IMG/VR virus record: IMGVR_UViG_3300017917_003565
Location: 48,192 to 112,191 of that record
DNA length: 64,000 nucleotides
From: a virus
Direction: 5' to 3' (one strand)
Shown here: positions 37,909 through 46,981 of the stretch, piece after piece
Position numbering within the stretch: the first letter of the stretch is position 1
How the letters are laid out: each line of letters starts with the position of its first letter
Program-made: the position numbers and the translations under genes
Notes under the pieces: model-generated
Databases searched by the model: none
Seen by the model: the letters and a program-made list of their open reading frames with translations, nothing else
Told to the model about the DNA's origin: nothing

Positions 37909-40125
37909 CTATCTATTTTTATATTGTGCATCCACCATCTCTGTGTGCAATCTGTCAGATCCTGTCATGAATCTACGTCCAGCTGGATTGTCTATATTAC
38001 GCTGACCTTTGTAGATCTCAAATGGTCGGTAACCCACGGCATCTGGCAGAACTGCTTTGCCATAGGCGTCAAATCCCGGAGTGAATCCCATGGCTTGGAT
38101 TACTACATTCTGCACAGCCACTTGAGCTTCTATAGTTGCAGCCTCGCCCATCTTGCTGGCAAGATTTTTGCCTTCTTCTACGGCTTTGGTACGTGCGGCT
38201 TCTAATCTGCGTTCGGCCAAGGCTTGACGTGTGGTCTTAGGTTGATCAGTAGAGGATGAACTGGCACTGGTTTTTGGTGCTGATGAATCTTTTGAATCTA
38301 CAGTCTTGGTTTCTTCTTTCTTTTCTTCTTTGGTTGCTACTACTGTGGCAATCACCGGTTGTGGTGCAGGCACCAATGGAACCGTGGCAGTGGTTGCTTG
38401 AGCTGGACTGGCCGAAGTAGCAGTAGCGGTTACTGTTTGATTGACCACCGGGTCTGCTATCACTGGTGGGTTGCTACTTTGATTGGTGGTGGTGGCCACC
38501 ACCACTGTTTCTTGCACTGGAGTAGACACGGTTGGTGTTGATGATCCTATGTTAAGGATATTTTTCTTGGCATAGGCCTCGGCATAGTTGGGACATTGAT
38601 TGCTGTACAACCCATCAAGATTACATTGTTGTGCAAAATATGCCTGGGCATACCCAGTGCATCCTGTGTCATACAGAGGGTTGGCAGTACATTGTTGCAC
38701 ATAATAGGCATCAGCATATCCTGGACATTGACTGTTGTACAAAGGATTCAAACTGCACTGTTGTGAAAAATAGGCCTGAGTATACCCAGGGCAGTTAGGA
38801 GAATACAAAGGATTAGCTGTGCATTGATAAACGAAATATGCGGCGGCATAGCCCGGGCATTGGGTATTATACAGGGCCGAGATGGTGCATTGTTGTGCGA
38901 AGTAAGCCTCGGCATACCCAGGGCAGGCAGGATTAGTCAGAGGATTAGAACAGTCAGTGGCCTGCGTGGAGTTAAGGCTCCAATCGGCAACCGATTTTCC
39001 AGGTATGCCAAAAAACTGATGTGTCTTTTCTCCCAAAGCCAGATTACCGATGGTTCCAATGGTCACTGTCTGCTGTGAATTTATGGAAGTATAGTTAGCT
39101 CCAATGTAGCCAGTGGGTCTCAGTTCTAGATTAAATGTGTTGAGGTTGGCACCATTGCTGATGTCTCCAATGTTTTTCCAGTGATAGCGTATGTGATTGG
39201 CATCTTTGGTGGTGTAGAATTCTGATGTTGGACCGGGATAGAGATCAGTCCAAAATGGTGCTATCAAGTAGTTGATCCTACTGCCAAGGCTGGCAGTATT
39301 TTGACCAAGGTCGGGCCCGCCACAGCAATAGGCCCACCCACCATCATTGGGTTCAATGAGGCTGAGAGGATCTAGAAAACTGACCACACCATTGCTGTGC
39401 ATCCAGGAGTTGGTAAACACCCGGCCATAGAAAGGAAATCCAAATGGCAAAGGCACATGAGCATAAGAATCATCACCAAATGTATAGTAGGTTTTGTAAC
39501 CCGGGCACGATGGCGACGATTGTGGGTTGACCACACAAGGATCTACACTATAGTTTAATCCCACATTGACGTTGCGTATCTGAGGACCGTAGTATCCTCC
39601 CCAGAATTTGTTATCCTGTCCGGAGAAACTGACTTCGAGATTGCCCACTGAAGCCAGGCCATAGGATTGGCTGAAATTCTGTGTGCCACTCTGTGTATAC
39701 CATTGATTGCCTTGCACAGGCATGGAATAGTTATAGGTCTGCAAGGCCGACCCTGTGGGGCTGGTCAGTCGGATCTGTCCAGTGAGTGATCCCTGACTTT
39801 CACCAAAGTTGTAATATTGCCAAGAGTAGTTATAACCACTGATCTGTATGCCTGTGCCACTGAGTGCTTGATTGATGGCTATGGCCTGCGCCACTGTGCC
39901 AGACTGCCAGGAAAAATAAATGGTATTGTTGGAAGAATTATAACCCGGAGGCCCACCTTCTCCTGGAGCACCGCCACCGGTGCCGGTGTAAGGTACCGCA
40001 CCAGACCAGGTATTGTTTATAAGATTGGGTGTGGTAGATGTCTGTGCTCGTACTGGTGCACTGAGCCATACATAAAACAGGCACAGGTACATAACCAGAA
40101 GAAAACGAGCAAACAGTCGCATCAC
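37909..40125 (-). CDS. Secreted Cys-repeat protein with NIDO-like region (738 aa)
   Basis: Signal peptide MMRLFARFLLVMYLCLFYVWLSAPVRA. Residues about 30-200 are Asn, Gly and Tyr-rich beta. At about 225-345 a NIDO-like pattern (SWMHSNGVVSFLDP, IAPFWTDLYPG) appears. Then about six tandem repeats of around 24 residues with consensus C-x-NPLY-x3-CPGYAxAYFxQQ, each with two Cys (disulfide pairs expected). Next is a Thr/Val/Lys low-complexity linker and a helical C-terminal domain ending in RRFMTGSDRLHTEMV. Exported, so it acts in the periplasm or at the surface, perhaps as an adhesin or envelope-lysis factor. Operon with another secreted protein (4-nt overlap). Confidence 0.7.
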   Translation of the reverse strand: MMRLFARFLLVMYLCLFYVWLSAPVRAQTSTTPNLINNTWSGAVPYTGTGGGAPGEGGPPGYNSSNNTIYFSWQSGTVAQAIAINQALSGTGIQISGYNYSWQYYNFGESQGSLTGQIRLTSPTGSALQTYNYSMPVQGNQWYTQSGTQNFSQSYGLASVGNLEVSFSGQDNKFWGGYYGPQIRNVNVGLNYSVDPCVVNPQSSPSCPGYKTYYTFGDDSYAHVPLPFGFPFYGRVFTNSWMHSNGVVSFLDPLSLIEPNDGGWAYCCGGPDLGQNTASLGSRINYLIAPFWTDLYPGPTSEFYTTKDANHIRYHWKNIGDISNGANLNTFNLELRPTGYIGANYTSINSQQTVTIGTIGNLALGEKTHQFFGIPGKSVADWSLNSTQATDCSNPLTNPACPGYAEAYFAQQCTISALYNTQCPGYAAAYFVYQCTANPLYSPNCPGYTQAYFSQQCSLNPLYNSQCPGYADAYYVQQCTANPLYDTGCTGYAQAYFAQQCNLDGLYSNQCPNYAEAYAKKNILNIGSSTPTVSTPVQETVVVATTTNQSSNPPVIADPVVNQTVTATATSASPAQATTATVPLVPAPQPVIATVVATKEEKKEETKTVDSKDSSAPKTSASSSSTDQPKTTRQALAERRLEAARTKAVEEGKNLASKMGEAATIEAQVAVQNVVIQAMGFTPGFDAYGKAVLPDAVGYRPFEIYKGQRNIDNPAGRRFMTGSDRLHTEMVDAQYKNR

Positions 40126-40658
40126 TGTTTCTCAGTAGGCCGATCAGGAATAACCGCTGGTGATTTAGTAGCGTAATGCCCTACATTCTCTTTTTTGGCC
40201 GAATCTAACACACCACGGCGTTCCCATTCTGTGCGAGCATCGGTGCCGATTTTGCCCTCCACTGGGCAGGGCGTGCCAGCCGCCATCATGGCAGTGAATA
40301 TACGATCATCTTGACAAAGCGTGGCCACAGCAGCCACTTTCATGCCCATGTCGTAGAGATTTTTACTGAGTTTGATGCGCTCGCAGTTCATGTCTCGCAT
40401 GGTTCCTCCCACGGAGATACCCAAGATCTGTGTTTGAACTGCACCTGATGCTGCCACAGCACACACATCATTGTTGATGGTGGTCACGGCAGGTGCCACA
40501 GCCGTGGGCGGCGGCGACTTGACCGTGGTTTCGCTGGTGTTGTGAGTGGTGCTACGCGAGGTTGAATCAGTGACGATTGGTTGTGCTTGTACTGGCAGTA
40601 CAAGCAAGGAAGCGGATATCACGGCCCATCCGCCAAGGCTTGCAAGTTTTTTGAACAT
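40122..40658 (-). CDS. Secreted phage protein, conserved in aquatic phages (178 aa)
   Basis: Signal peptide MFKKLASLGGWAVISASLLVLPVQA. After a Thr/Ser/Pro-rich linker the conserved part CERIKLSKNLYDMGMKVAAVATLCQDDRIFTAMMAAGTPCPVEGKIG has four Cys. This core recurs in aquatic T4-like phages next to Cys-repeat proteins, so the two probably work together outside the cytoplasm. Function unknown. Confidence 0.7.
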   Translation of the reverse strand: MFKKLASLGGWAVISASLLVLPVQAQPIVTDSTSRSTTHNTSETTVKSPPPTAVAPAVTTINNDVCAVAASGAVQTQILGISVGGTMRDMNCERIKLSKNLYDMGMKVAAVATLCQDDRIFTAMMAAGTPCPVEGKIGTDARTEWERRGVLDSAKKENVGHYATKSPAVIPDRPTEKQ

Positions 40659-40693
40659 TTTTCATTGGATTGGTTTTGCCAATCTTCTCCACG

Positions 40694-40727
40694 TGTTCCT
40701 CTTAGTGGGAACATCGCATGTATTTAA
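40694..40727 (-). promoter_or_regulatory. Late motif TTAAATAC plus hairpin leader of the secreted-protein operon
   Basis: TTAAATAC at 40727-40720, then TGTTCC (40713-40708), an 8-nt loop and GGAACA (40699-40694). Stem of 6 bp, weaker than at clpS or hsp20 but the same order. Confidence 0.5.
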
Positions 40728-40756
40728 CTCAAAATGTCCTGCAAAAAATGCTGGTA

Positions 40757-41311
40757 TTAAATGGTTATAGGCAACCACAGCCATATGGCCTGGCTCATGA
40801 GTAACATGGCCAAAGAACCTACCGCGATACTGGCCTTGTACATCTTGGTATTCACTGCCAATATACTGGCAGTCAACAACACGATGGCTATTTGAAACAA
40901 ACTGCCAGCATAGGTATACCAGGGGCTGCGATTTTTAGCTTCAGAGCGCACAGCTTCATGAGCTCGAGCTTTGGCCATGAGTTCTTGTTTGCCCTCGCCA
41001 GATTTAGGATCTGACTCATAGCGATCAATCTTGGCCTGTAGATCTGAAGCCTTGCGCTTGTCACCGGCACGCACAGCATCTTCTTGTGCCATTTCGGCCA
41101 AAGTCTGCTTGATTGATTTGGCTTGATAGAATGCCCAGGTGTTGTTAGCGTCTATGGTGTTGTTTAATATTTTGCTTGAATTAGCACCACCCATAAGTGT
41201 GTTGATAGCCAACATGGCAGCCAGTACTGTGATTACCCAACCAGCTTTATCTTTGATCTGTGCTTCACGTTCACTGCGGCTCAGTGGTTTGACTTCTTTG
41301 ACTTCGCTCAT
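40757..41311 (-). CDS. DUF4337-like membrane protein (184 aa)
   Basis: Helix at about 24-42, then NNTIDANNTWAFYQAKSIKQTLAE, a coiled-coil middle and two C-terminal membrane helices (about 133-155 and 160-180). The ANNTWAFYQAKSIKQ signature and topology fit DUF4337, an uncharacterised inner-membrane family. The ribosome-binding site AGGAG is inside the stem of the leader hairpin. Confidence 0.65.
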   Translation of the reverse strand: MSEVKEVKPLSRSEREAQIKDKAGWVITVLAAMLAINTLMGGANSSKILNNTIDANNTWAFYQAKSIKQTLAEMAQEDAVRAGDKRKASDLQAKIDRYESDPKSGEGKQELMAKARAHEAVRSEAKNRSPWYTYAGSLFQIAIVLLTASILAVNTKMYKASIAVGSLAMLLMSQAIWLWLPITI

Positions 41312-41317
41312 TGTAGG

Positions 41318-41348
41318 CTCCTATTGTTTTAATAATAGGAGTATTTAG
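41318..41348 (-). promoter_or_regulatory. Late motif CTAAATAC plus hairpin that buries the ribosome-binding site
   Basis: CTAAATAC at 41348-41341, then arms CTCCTATT (41341-41334) and AATAGGAG (41325-41318), 8 bp. The AGGAG that serves the DUF4337-like gene (6 nt before ATG) is in the second arm. Full-length RNA would hide it. An RNA that starts 6 nt after the motif would keep only about 3 bp and leave it open. Confidence 0.5.
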
Positions 41349-41351
41349 CGT

Positions 41352-41699
41352 TTATTTTCGTATGACCGGGGACCAGTCGCTGGGAAGATCCTGTGTTTTC
41401 AATCGTTGGATTCGTGCACCAAACTCCGCATAAAATGAATCTAGTTCATTGCCCCATTTGCCTGTGAGATGTCCAATGGCCTGTTCACAGAAGTCCCAGT
41501 TTTTTTCTGCATAGTTTTTGATCAACTTGGCATGTAGTTCTTTGTTGGCATCCAGATTGGTCAACTCAGCAATGGGCACGTTTTCTACCACGCAGTAAGC
41601 GGTGTGTTTGTTGCCATCCGCCAACAGCAGAGTGTCTAACTCTAAAATGGTGTACTTGTCTTGATCTTCGGGCAGTGCTTCTTTGAATATTATGTTCAT
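41352..41699 (-). CDS. Small phage protein, unknown (115 aa)
   Basis: MNIIFKEALPEDQDKYTILELDTLLLADG.. alpha/beta soluble protein with an acidic N-terminus and helical C-terminus. CAGAGGTTTATACC precedes the ATG (AGAGG as ribosome-binding site). No domain recognised. Confidence 0.6.
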   Translation of the reverse strand: MNIIFKEALPEDQDKYTILELDTLLLADGNKHTAYCVVENVPIAELTNLDANKELHAKLIKNYAEKNWDFCEQAIGHLTGKWGNELDSFYAEFGARIQRLKTQDLPSDWSPVIRK

Positions 41700-41711
41700 G
41701 GTATAAACCTC

Positions 41712-41719
41712 TGTAAATA
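41712..41719 (+). promoter_or_regulatory. Late-type motif TGTAAATA, 6 nt before ATG
   Basis: Ends 6 nt before the start at 41726; T4 late spacing puts +1 at 41725, so a leaderless mRNA is predicted. Confidence 0.5.
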
Positions 41720-41725
41720 GTTATC

Positions 41726-42520
41726 ATGCAGTTAGCCTTTGATTTAATTTCTGACTTACATGTTGAAACCTGGCCCGAAGATTTTGATTGGTCGTCTCAG
41801 GCTACCAGTGCTTATTGTGTAGTAGCTGGTGATGTATGCCGAGACCGAGATCTCTTGGTTCGTGCCCTTACCAATCTGGGACAGAGTTATCCTGGTGGAG
41901 TGTTCTACATCGACGGCAATGATGAGCATCGTAACCATTTGGAAGACCTCGGTAACAGTTATCTTGACCTAGATCATTTGGTCAGACCCATAGACAACTT
42001 GGTGTACCTACAGGACAATGTGGTGATCATCAATGGTGTAGCGTTCCTTGGAGCCAACGGTTGGTGGAACTTTGAGTTTGGCAGTGATATTGACGCTGAA
42101 CAAACACAGATGTGGTATCAACACAAACTAGGATTATCGGATCAGGCAATCGCAAGCATTGTTAGTTGCGCCAACGGTGACGCAGCTTATTTGATCAACA
42201 GCGTGAAGAAACTGCAAACACACAAAGAAGTTCATGCCATAGTCATGATCAGTCACACTGTGCCATCACCAGAGTTGGTGGCTCATGATCCTGAGTTGGC
42301 TGATACCTATAGATTCAACTGTGTTGGCAACAATCTGCTGCTACATGCCTTGGCAGCAGATTCAGAAAAAAAGATCAATACCTGGTGCTTTGGACACTAT
42401 CACAGCGCAGTGGATCAACTACACAATGGTATACGCTGGGTCAACAACTGCCGAGGCCGTGGGGATTCTCCTTGGCGGCAACACACTTATTTTCCCAAAA
42501 GAATCGAGATCAACTACTAG
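41726..42520 (+). CDS. Calcineurin-like metallophosphoesterase, second copy (264 aa)
   Basis: FDLISDLHVETWP (Asp and His ligands), VVAGDVCRD, IDGNDEHRN (the usual GNHE is GNDE here), MISHTVPS and CFGHYHSAVD. The His-to-Asp change in the GNHE block may alter activity. About the size of the copy at 10613 but divergent. Single plus-strand gene, convergent with clpS (4-nt overlap). Substrate unknown. Confidence 0.8.
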   Translation: MQLAFDLISDLHVETWPEDFDWSSQATSAYCVVAGDVCRDRDLLVRALTNLGQSYPGGVFYIDGNDEHRNHLEDLGNSYLDLDHLVRPIDNLVYLQDNVVIINGVAFLGANGWWNFEFGSDIDAEQTQMWYQHKLGLSDQAIASIVSCANGDAAYLINSVKKLQTHKEVHAIVMISHTVPSPELVAHDPELADTYRFNCVGNNLLLHALAADSEKKINTWCFGHYHSAVDQLHNGIRWVNNCRGRGDSPWRQHTYFPKRIEINY

Positions 42521-42825
42521 GAGATTTCAGGTTCTAGTTTAACCTGGAGAGGATAGTTGTTGGTACGAGCCTGTACCGTGACTTCAATGCCTTTTTGTTC
42601 GGCGATTTCATAGGGCAACACGGCTACCACTGCAGATCCTTCTTCGTGTATGTCATAGGTGATTTTGACTGCGGTCTGTTCGGTATAATCAAAGCTGGAT
42701 ACCAGCGTTTCTATCACAAACTCCATGGGGGTGGCATTGTCGTTGAGATATATGACCTTGAACATGGGCGGTTCTGCTAGACCATGATTGGTTTTAACTT
42801 TTGTAGCGGTATCTGCCTGAGACAT
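42517..42825 (-). CDS. clpS: ClpS, N-end-rule adaptor of Clp protease
   Basis: 102 residues, the standard length. FKVIYLNDNATPMEFVIETLVSSF matches the N-degron pocket (NDxxTPMEFV), and IHEEGSAVVAVLPYEIAEQK contains the conserved His and the rest of the pocket. ClpS delivers proteins with N-terminal Leu, Phe, Tyr or Trp to ClpA (or ClpC). No phage ClpA is in the window, so it may redirect the host ClpAP. Own late motif with a strong 5' hairpin. Confidence 0.92.
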   Translation of the reverse strand: MSQADTATKVKTNHGLAEPPMFKVIYLNDNATPMEFVIETLVSSFDYTEQTAVKITYDIHEEGSAVVAVLPYEIAEQKGIEVTVQARTNNYPLQVKLEPEIS

Positions 42826-42842
42826 AAAGAGTCCTTGATTGT

Positions 42843-42875
42843 AGTGGAGAGCAACATGCCCTCCACTGTATTTAC
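42843..42875 (-). promoter_or_regulatory. clpS leader: late motif plus 11-bp hairpin
   Basis: Minus strand GTAAATAC at 42875-42868, then AGTGGAGGGCA (42867-42857), a 3-nt loop TGT and TGCTCTCCACT (42853-42843). 11 bp with one G-U. CAAGGA lies between hairpin and ATG. Confidence 0.7.
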
Positions 42876-42884
42876 TATATTATA

Positions 42885-43325
42885 CTATTTTGTGTACGAG
42901 ATCGCAATGGTCTTTGGCTTGGCAGCTTCAGGCACACGACGCTCAAGACGCACGGTCAAGATACCATTTGTGCATTCTGCGCTGACTACTTCCACATAGT
43001 CGGCCATGGTAAATGTGCGTACAAAACGACGAGCACTGATTCCTTGATGCAGATACTCTGTGCCTAAAACCATGGCTTCAGGTTGCTTCTCACCGGTGAT
43101 CACTAGTTCTCCATCCTTGACAGAAACTTCGATCTCACCATCCACAAAGCCGGCTACGGCTACCTGTATTTCAAAGGTATCGTCACCTGTTTTAAGTATG
43201 TTATAGGGCGGATAGTTGGTTCCACTGGCATGATCGATTTGATCCATGATACGACCAAACAAACGATCTACACCAATGCTGTTGCGATAAAATGGAGTAA
43301 GATCCATAGCTGTGATTTTTGTCAT
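42885..43325 (-). CDS. Small heat shock protein Hsp20/IbpA type
   Basis: 146 residues. LTPFYRNSIGVDRLFGRIMD at the N-terminus, YNILKTGDDTFEIQVAVAGF starting the alpha-crystallin domain, ELVITGEKQ, and near the end a GILTVRLERRVPE motif. IbpA-like N- and C-termini. Holds unfolded proteins in oligomers for refolding. A regulated leader upstream (TATAAATA and hairpin) is copied at groES. Confidence 0.92.
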   Translation of the reverse strand: MTKITAMDLTPFYRNSIGVDRLFGRIMDQIDHASGTNYPPYNILKTGDDTFEIQVAVAGFVDGEIEVSVKDGELVITGEKQPEAMVLGTEYLHQGISARRFVRTFTMADYVEVVSAECTNGILTVRLERRVPEAAKPKTIAISYTK

Positions 43326-43401
43326 AATATTCTCCTTTCATTAAGCAAGTTATGACTGTAGTGTAGACCCGACCATCGGCGTCTACACTACTATTTATAA
43401 C
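43326..43401 (-). promoter_or_regulatory. hsp20 leader: TATAAATA plus 11-bp palindrome
   Basis: TATAAATA at 43399-43392; arms GTAGTGTAGAC (43391-43381) and GTCTACACTAC (43368-43358) around a 12-nt loop; then ACTTGCTTAAT and a GGAG ribosome-binding site before ATG. Blocks AAGCAAGT, AGTGTAGACCC, GGCGTCTACA and TATTTATAAC (plus-strand reading) recur in the groES leader. Confidence 0.75.
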
Positions 43402-43415
43402 AGATTATCTCTGTT

Positions 43416-45340
<1,925 letters not shown>

Positions 45341-45424
45341 AGTTAATCCTTGTAAAGTAAAGCACACCACTGATCAGGATGGTCAGCGGTAATCTTGATA
45401 GGTTGTTTGGAAGTTGACGCTAGG

Positions 45425-45448
45425 TCAGAAGATATATTGCATTGACAT
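45425..45448 (-). CDS. Possible 7-residue leader peptide before groES
   Basis: MSMQYIF then TGA. Its ATG has a perfect GGAGG ribosome-binding site inherited from the duplicated leader, in the place where hsp20 begins in the other copy. Between it and groES lies an ACCGCTGA/TCAGTGGT hairpin. Either a relic of the duplication or a translated attenuator. Confidence 0.4.
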   Translation of the reverse strand: MSMQYIF

Positions 45449-45516
45449 GTTATTCCTCCTTAATCTAAGCAAGTAATAGTGTAGACCCATTGGGCGTCTA
45501 CAAAACATATTTATAA
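45449..45516 (-). promoter_or_regulatory. groESL leader: TATAAATA plus palindrome, copy of the hsp20 leader
   Basis: TATAAATA at 45515-45508, arms TGTAGAC (45502-45496) and GTCTACA (45486-45480), then TACTTGCTTAGAT and AAGGAGGAAT. Aligns over about 65 nt with the hsp20 leader, including the ribosome-binding site. Confidence 0.75.
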
Positions 45517-45565
45517 CACTTTTTCCTGGATCTGTCAATATGACAATGACAGTTTTGGAAAGATA

Positions 45566-45787
45566 TCAGTAGAGTTTTTTAGGCAACTGTTGGTCACGCA
45601 GTTTGCGCAACCATCTTGCTCGGGCAGCGCCCTTTTTGCGTTTGCGCACAGTCGTGGGTTTTTCGTAGGTTTCACGGCTTCGTAGTTCATCTAGTAGGCC
45701 AGATTCCTGCACCTTTTTCTTAAACTTACGTAGAGCTTTTTCTACGTTGCCATCTTTGACAATCACACCCTTGCGATATTCTTTCAC
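45566..45787 (-). CDS. rpsU: Ribosomal protein bS21
   Basis: 73 residues, GTG start. [52 protein letters not shown] is bS21, with a basic C-terminal helix that contacts 16S rRNA near the anti-Shine-Dalgarno. Phage bS21 is known in large aquatic phages and is thought to replace the host copy to favour phage mRNA. GTGA overlap with clpX, so the two are translated together. Confidence 0.95.
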   Translation of the reverse strand: MKEYRKGVIVKDGNVEKALRKFKKKVQESGLLDELRSRETYEKPTTVRKRKKGAARARWLRKLRDQQLPKKLY

Positions 45788-46980
45788 GTATTTTCCTGTA
45801 CCAGTGTCATGGGTGTATTTACCTGGGTTTTATTGATAACCACACGCAGAATATTGTTGCGGGCGTACCTGGACAGATCAAACATGTGCGGCAACAATAC
45901 TCTCTCCAGCTCGCTGTGCAGGCCTCGGGCACCAGTATGAGTGTTTAATGTTCGTTCTGCTATCTGTTCCAGGCTTTCCTGATCAAACTCCAGTTCCACG
46001 CCATCGGCGCTAAACAAGGTCTGATATTGTTTGACAAAGTTTCCTCGTACCTGTGTCAAAATACTGATCAACTGTGCCTTGTCGAGATCGTGTAGATTTA
46101 CATAGGTACCAAATCTACCCACAAACTCAGGAATCATACCATACTTGACTAAGTCATCTGGAATCACTGTTTCCATAGGTATTGCTCGGTCACTTAGTTG
46201 TGCTCCAAATCCAATAGCAGTACCTCGGATCCTGTTTTGTATGATCTTGTCAAGACCCACAAATGCGCCTCCGGCTATGAATAAGATATTGGTAGTATCG
46301 ATCTCTACAGTTTCTCCTGCGGAAGTTTTTCTGGTACCCATAGCAGGTATGCGACACTTGGTGCCTTCGATAAGTTTTAACAAGGCCTGTTGTACTCCTT
46401 CTCCCGACACATCTCTGCTGACTGTGGCACTTTCACTTTTCCTGGCGATTTTGTCAATCTCATCTAAAAAAACTATGCCTCTTTGGCATGCGTCAATGTC
46501 TCCGTTGGCCGCTGTGTACAATCTTGAGATCATGCTTTCTACATCATCGCCCACATACCCTGCTTCAGTCAAGCAAGTGGCATCTGCTATCACAAACGGC
46601 ACTTCAAGATATCGAGCCACGGTGCGGGCCATCAAGGTCTTGCCAGTTCCTGTGGGTCCAATCATCAGTAGATTGGCCTTTTGTATCTCCATGCCTGGGC
46701 GGTTGATACGTTTGTAGTGATTGGCCACGGCCACGCTCAGCACGACCTTGGCTTGGTCCTGACCTACCACACACTGATCTAGATAATCACGTATGTCATG
46801 CGGATCCGGAATCTTTATGGCCGTGGATTTTTTCTGTGCAGTGGTTTTGGTGTCTCTCAGCAGAGTGCTACAAAGATCCACACATTCGTTGCAGATTGCT
46901 ACTTTATGACTGACAATGAGTTTGTTGACTTGATCCTTGTGTTTGTCACAAAAACTGCAATGATCATTGTTCACGGTCAT
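45784..46980 (-). CDS. clpX: ClpX, ATP-dependent unfoldase
   Basis: 398 residues, near bacterial length. N-terminal zinc-binding domain (Cys8, Cys11, Cys30, Cys33). AAA+ core: Walker A GPTGTGKT, pore loop GYVG, Walker B IVFLDEID, arginine finger in PEFVGRF and sensor 2 GARGL. The IGF tripeptide in AIGFGAQ docks ClpP, so it should work with the phage or host ClpP. Immediately downstream of the 519-residue membrane protein (1-nt gap) and coupled to rpsU. Confidence 0.96.
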   Translation of the reverse strand: MTVNNDHCSFCDKHKDQVNKLIVSHKVAICNECVDLCSTLLRDTKTTAQKKSTAIKIPDPHDIRDYLDQCVVGQDQAKVVLSVAVANHYKRINRPGMEIQKANLLMIGPTGTGKTLMARTVARYLEVPFVIADATCLTEAGYVGDDVESMISRLYTAANGDIDACQRGIVFLDEIDKIARKSESATVSRDVSGEGVQQALLKLIEGTKCRIPAMGTRKTSAGETVEIDTTNILFIAGGAFVGLDKIIQNRIRGTAIGFGAQLSDRAIPMETVIPDDLVKYGMIPEFVGRFGTYVNLHDLDKAQLISILTQVRGNFVKQYQTLFSADGVELEFDQESLEQIAERTLNTHTGARGLHSELERVLLPHMFDLSRYARNNILRVVINKTQVNTPMTLVQENT

Positions 46981-46981
46981 G

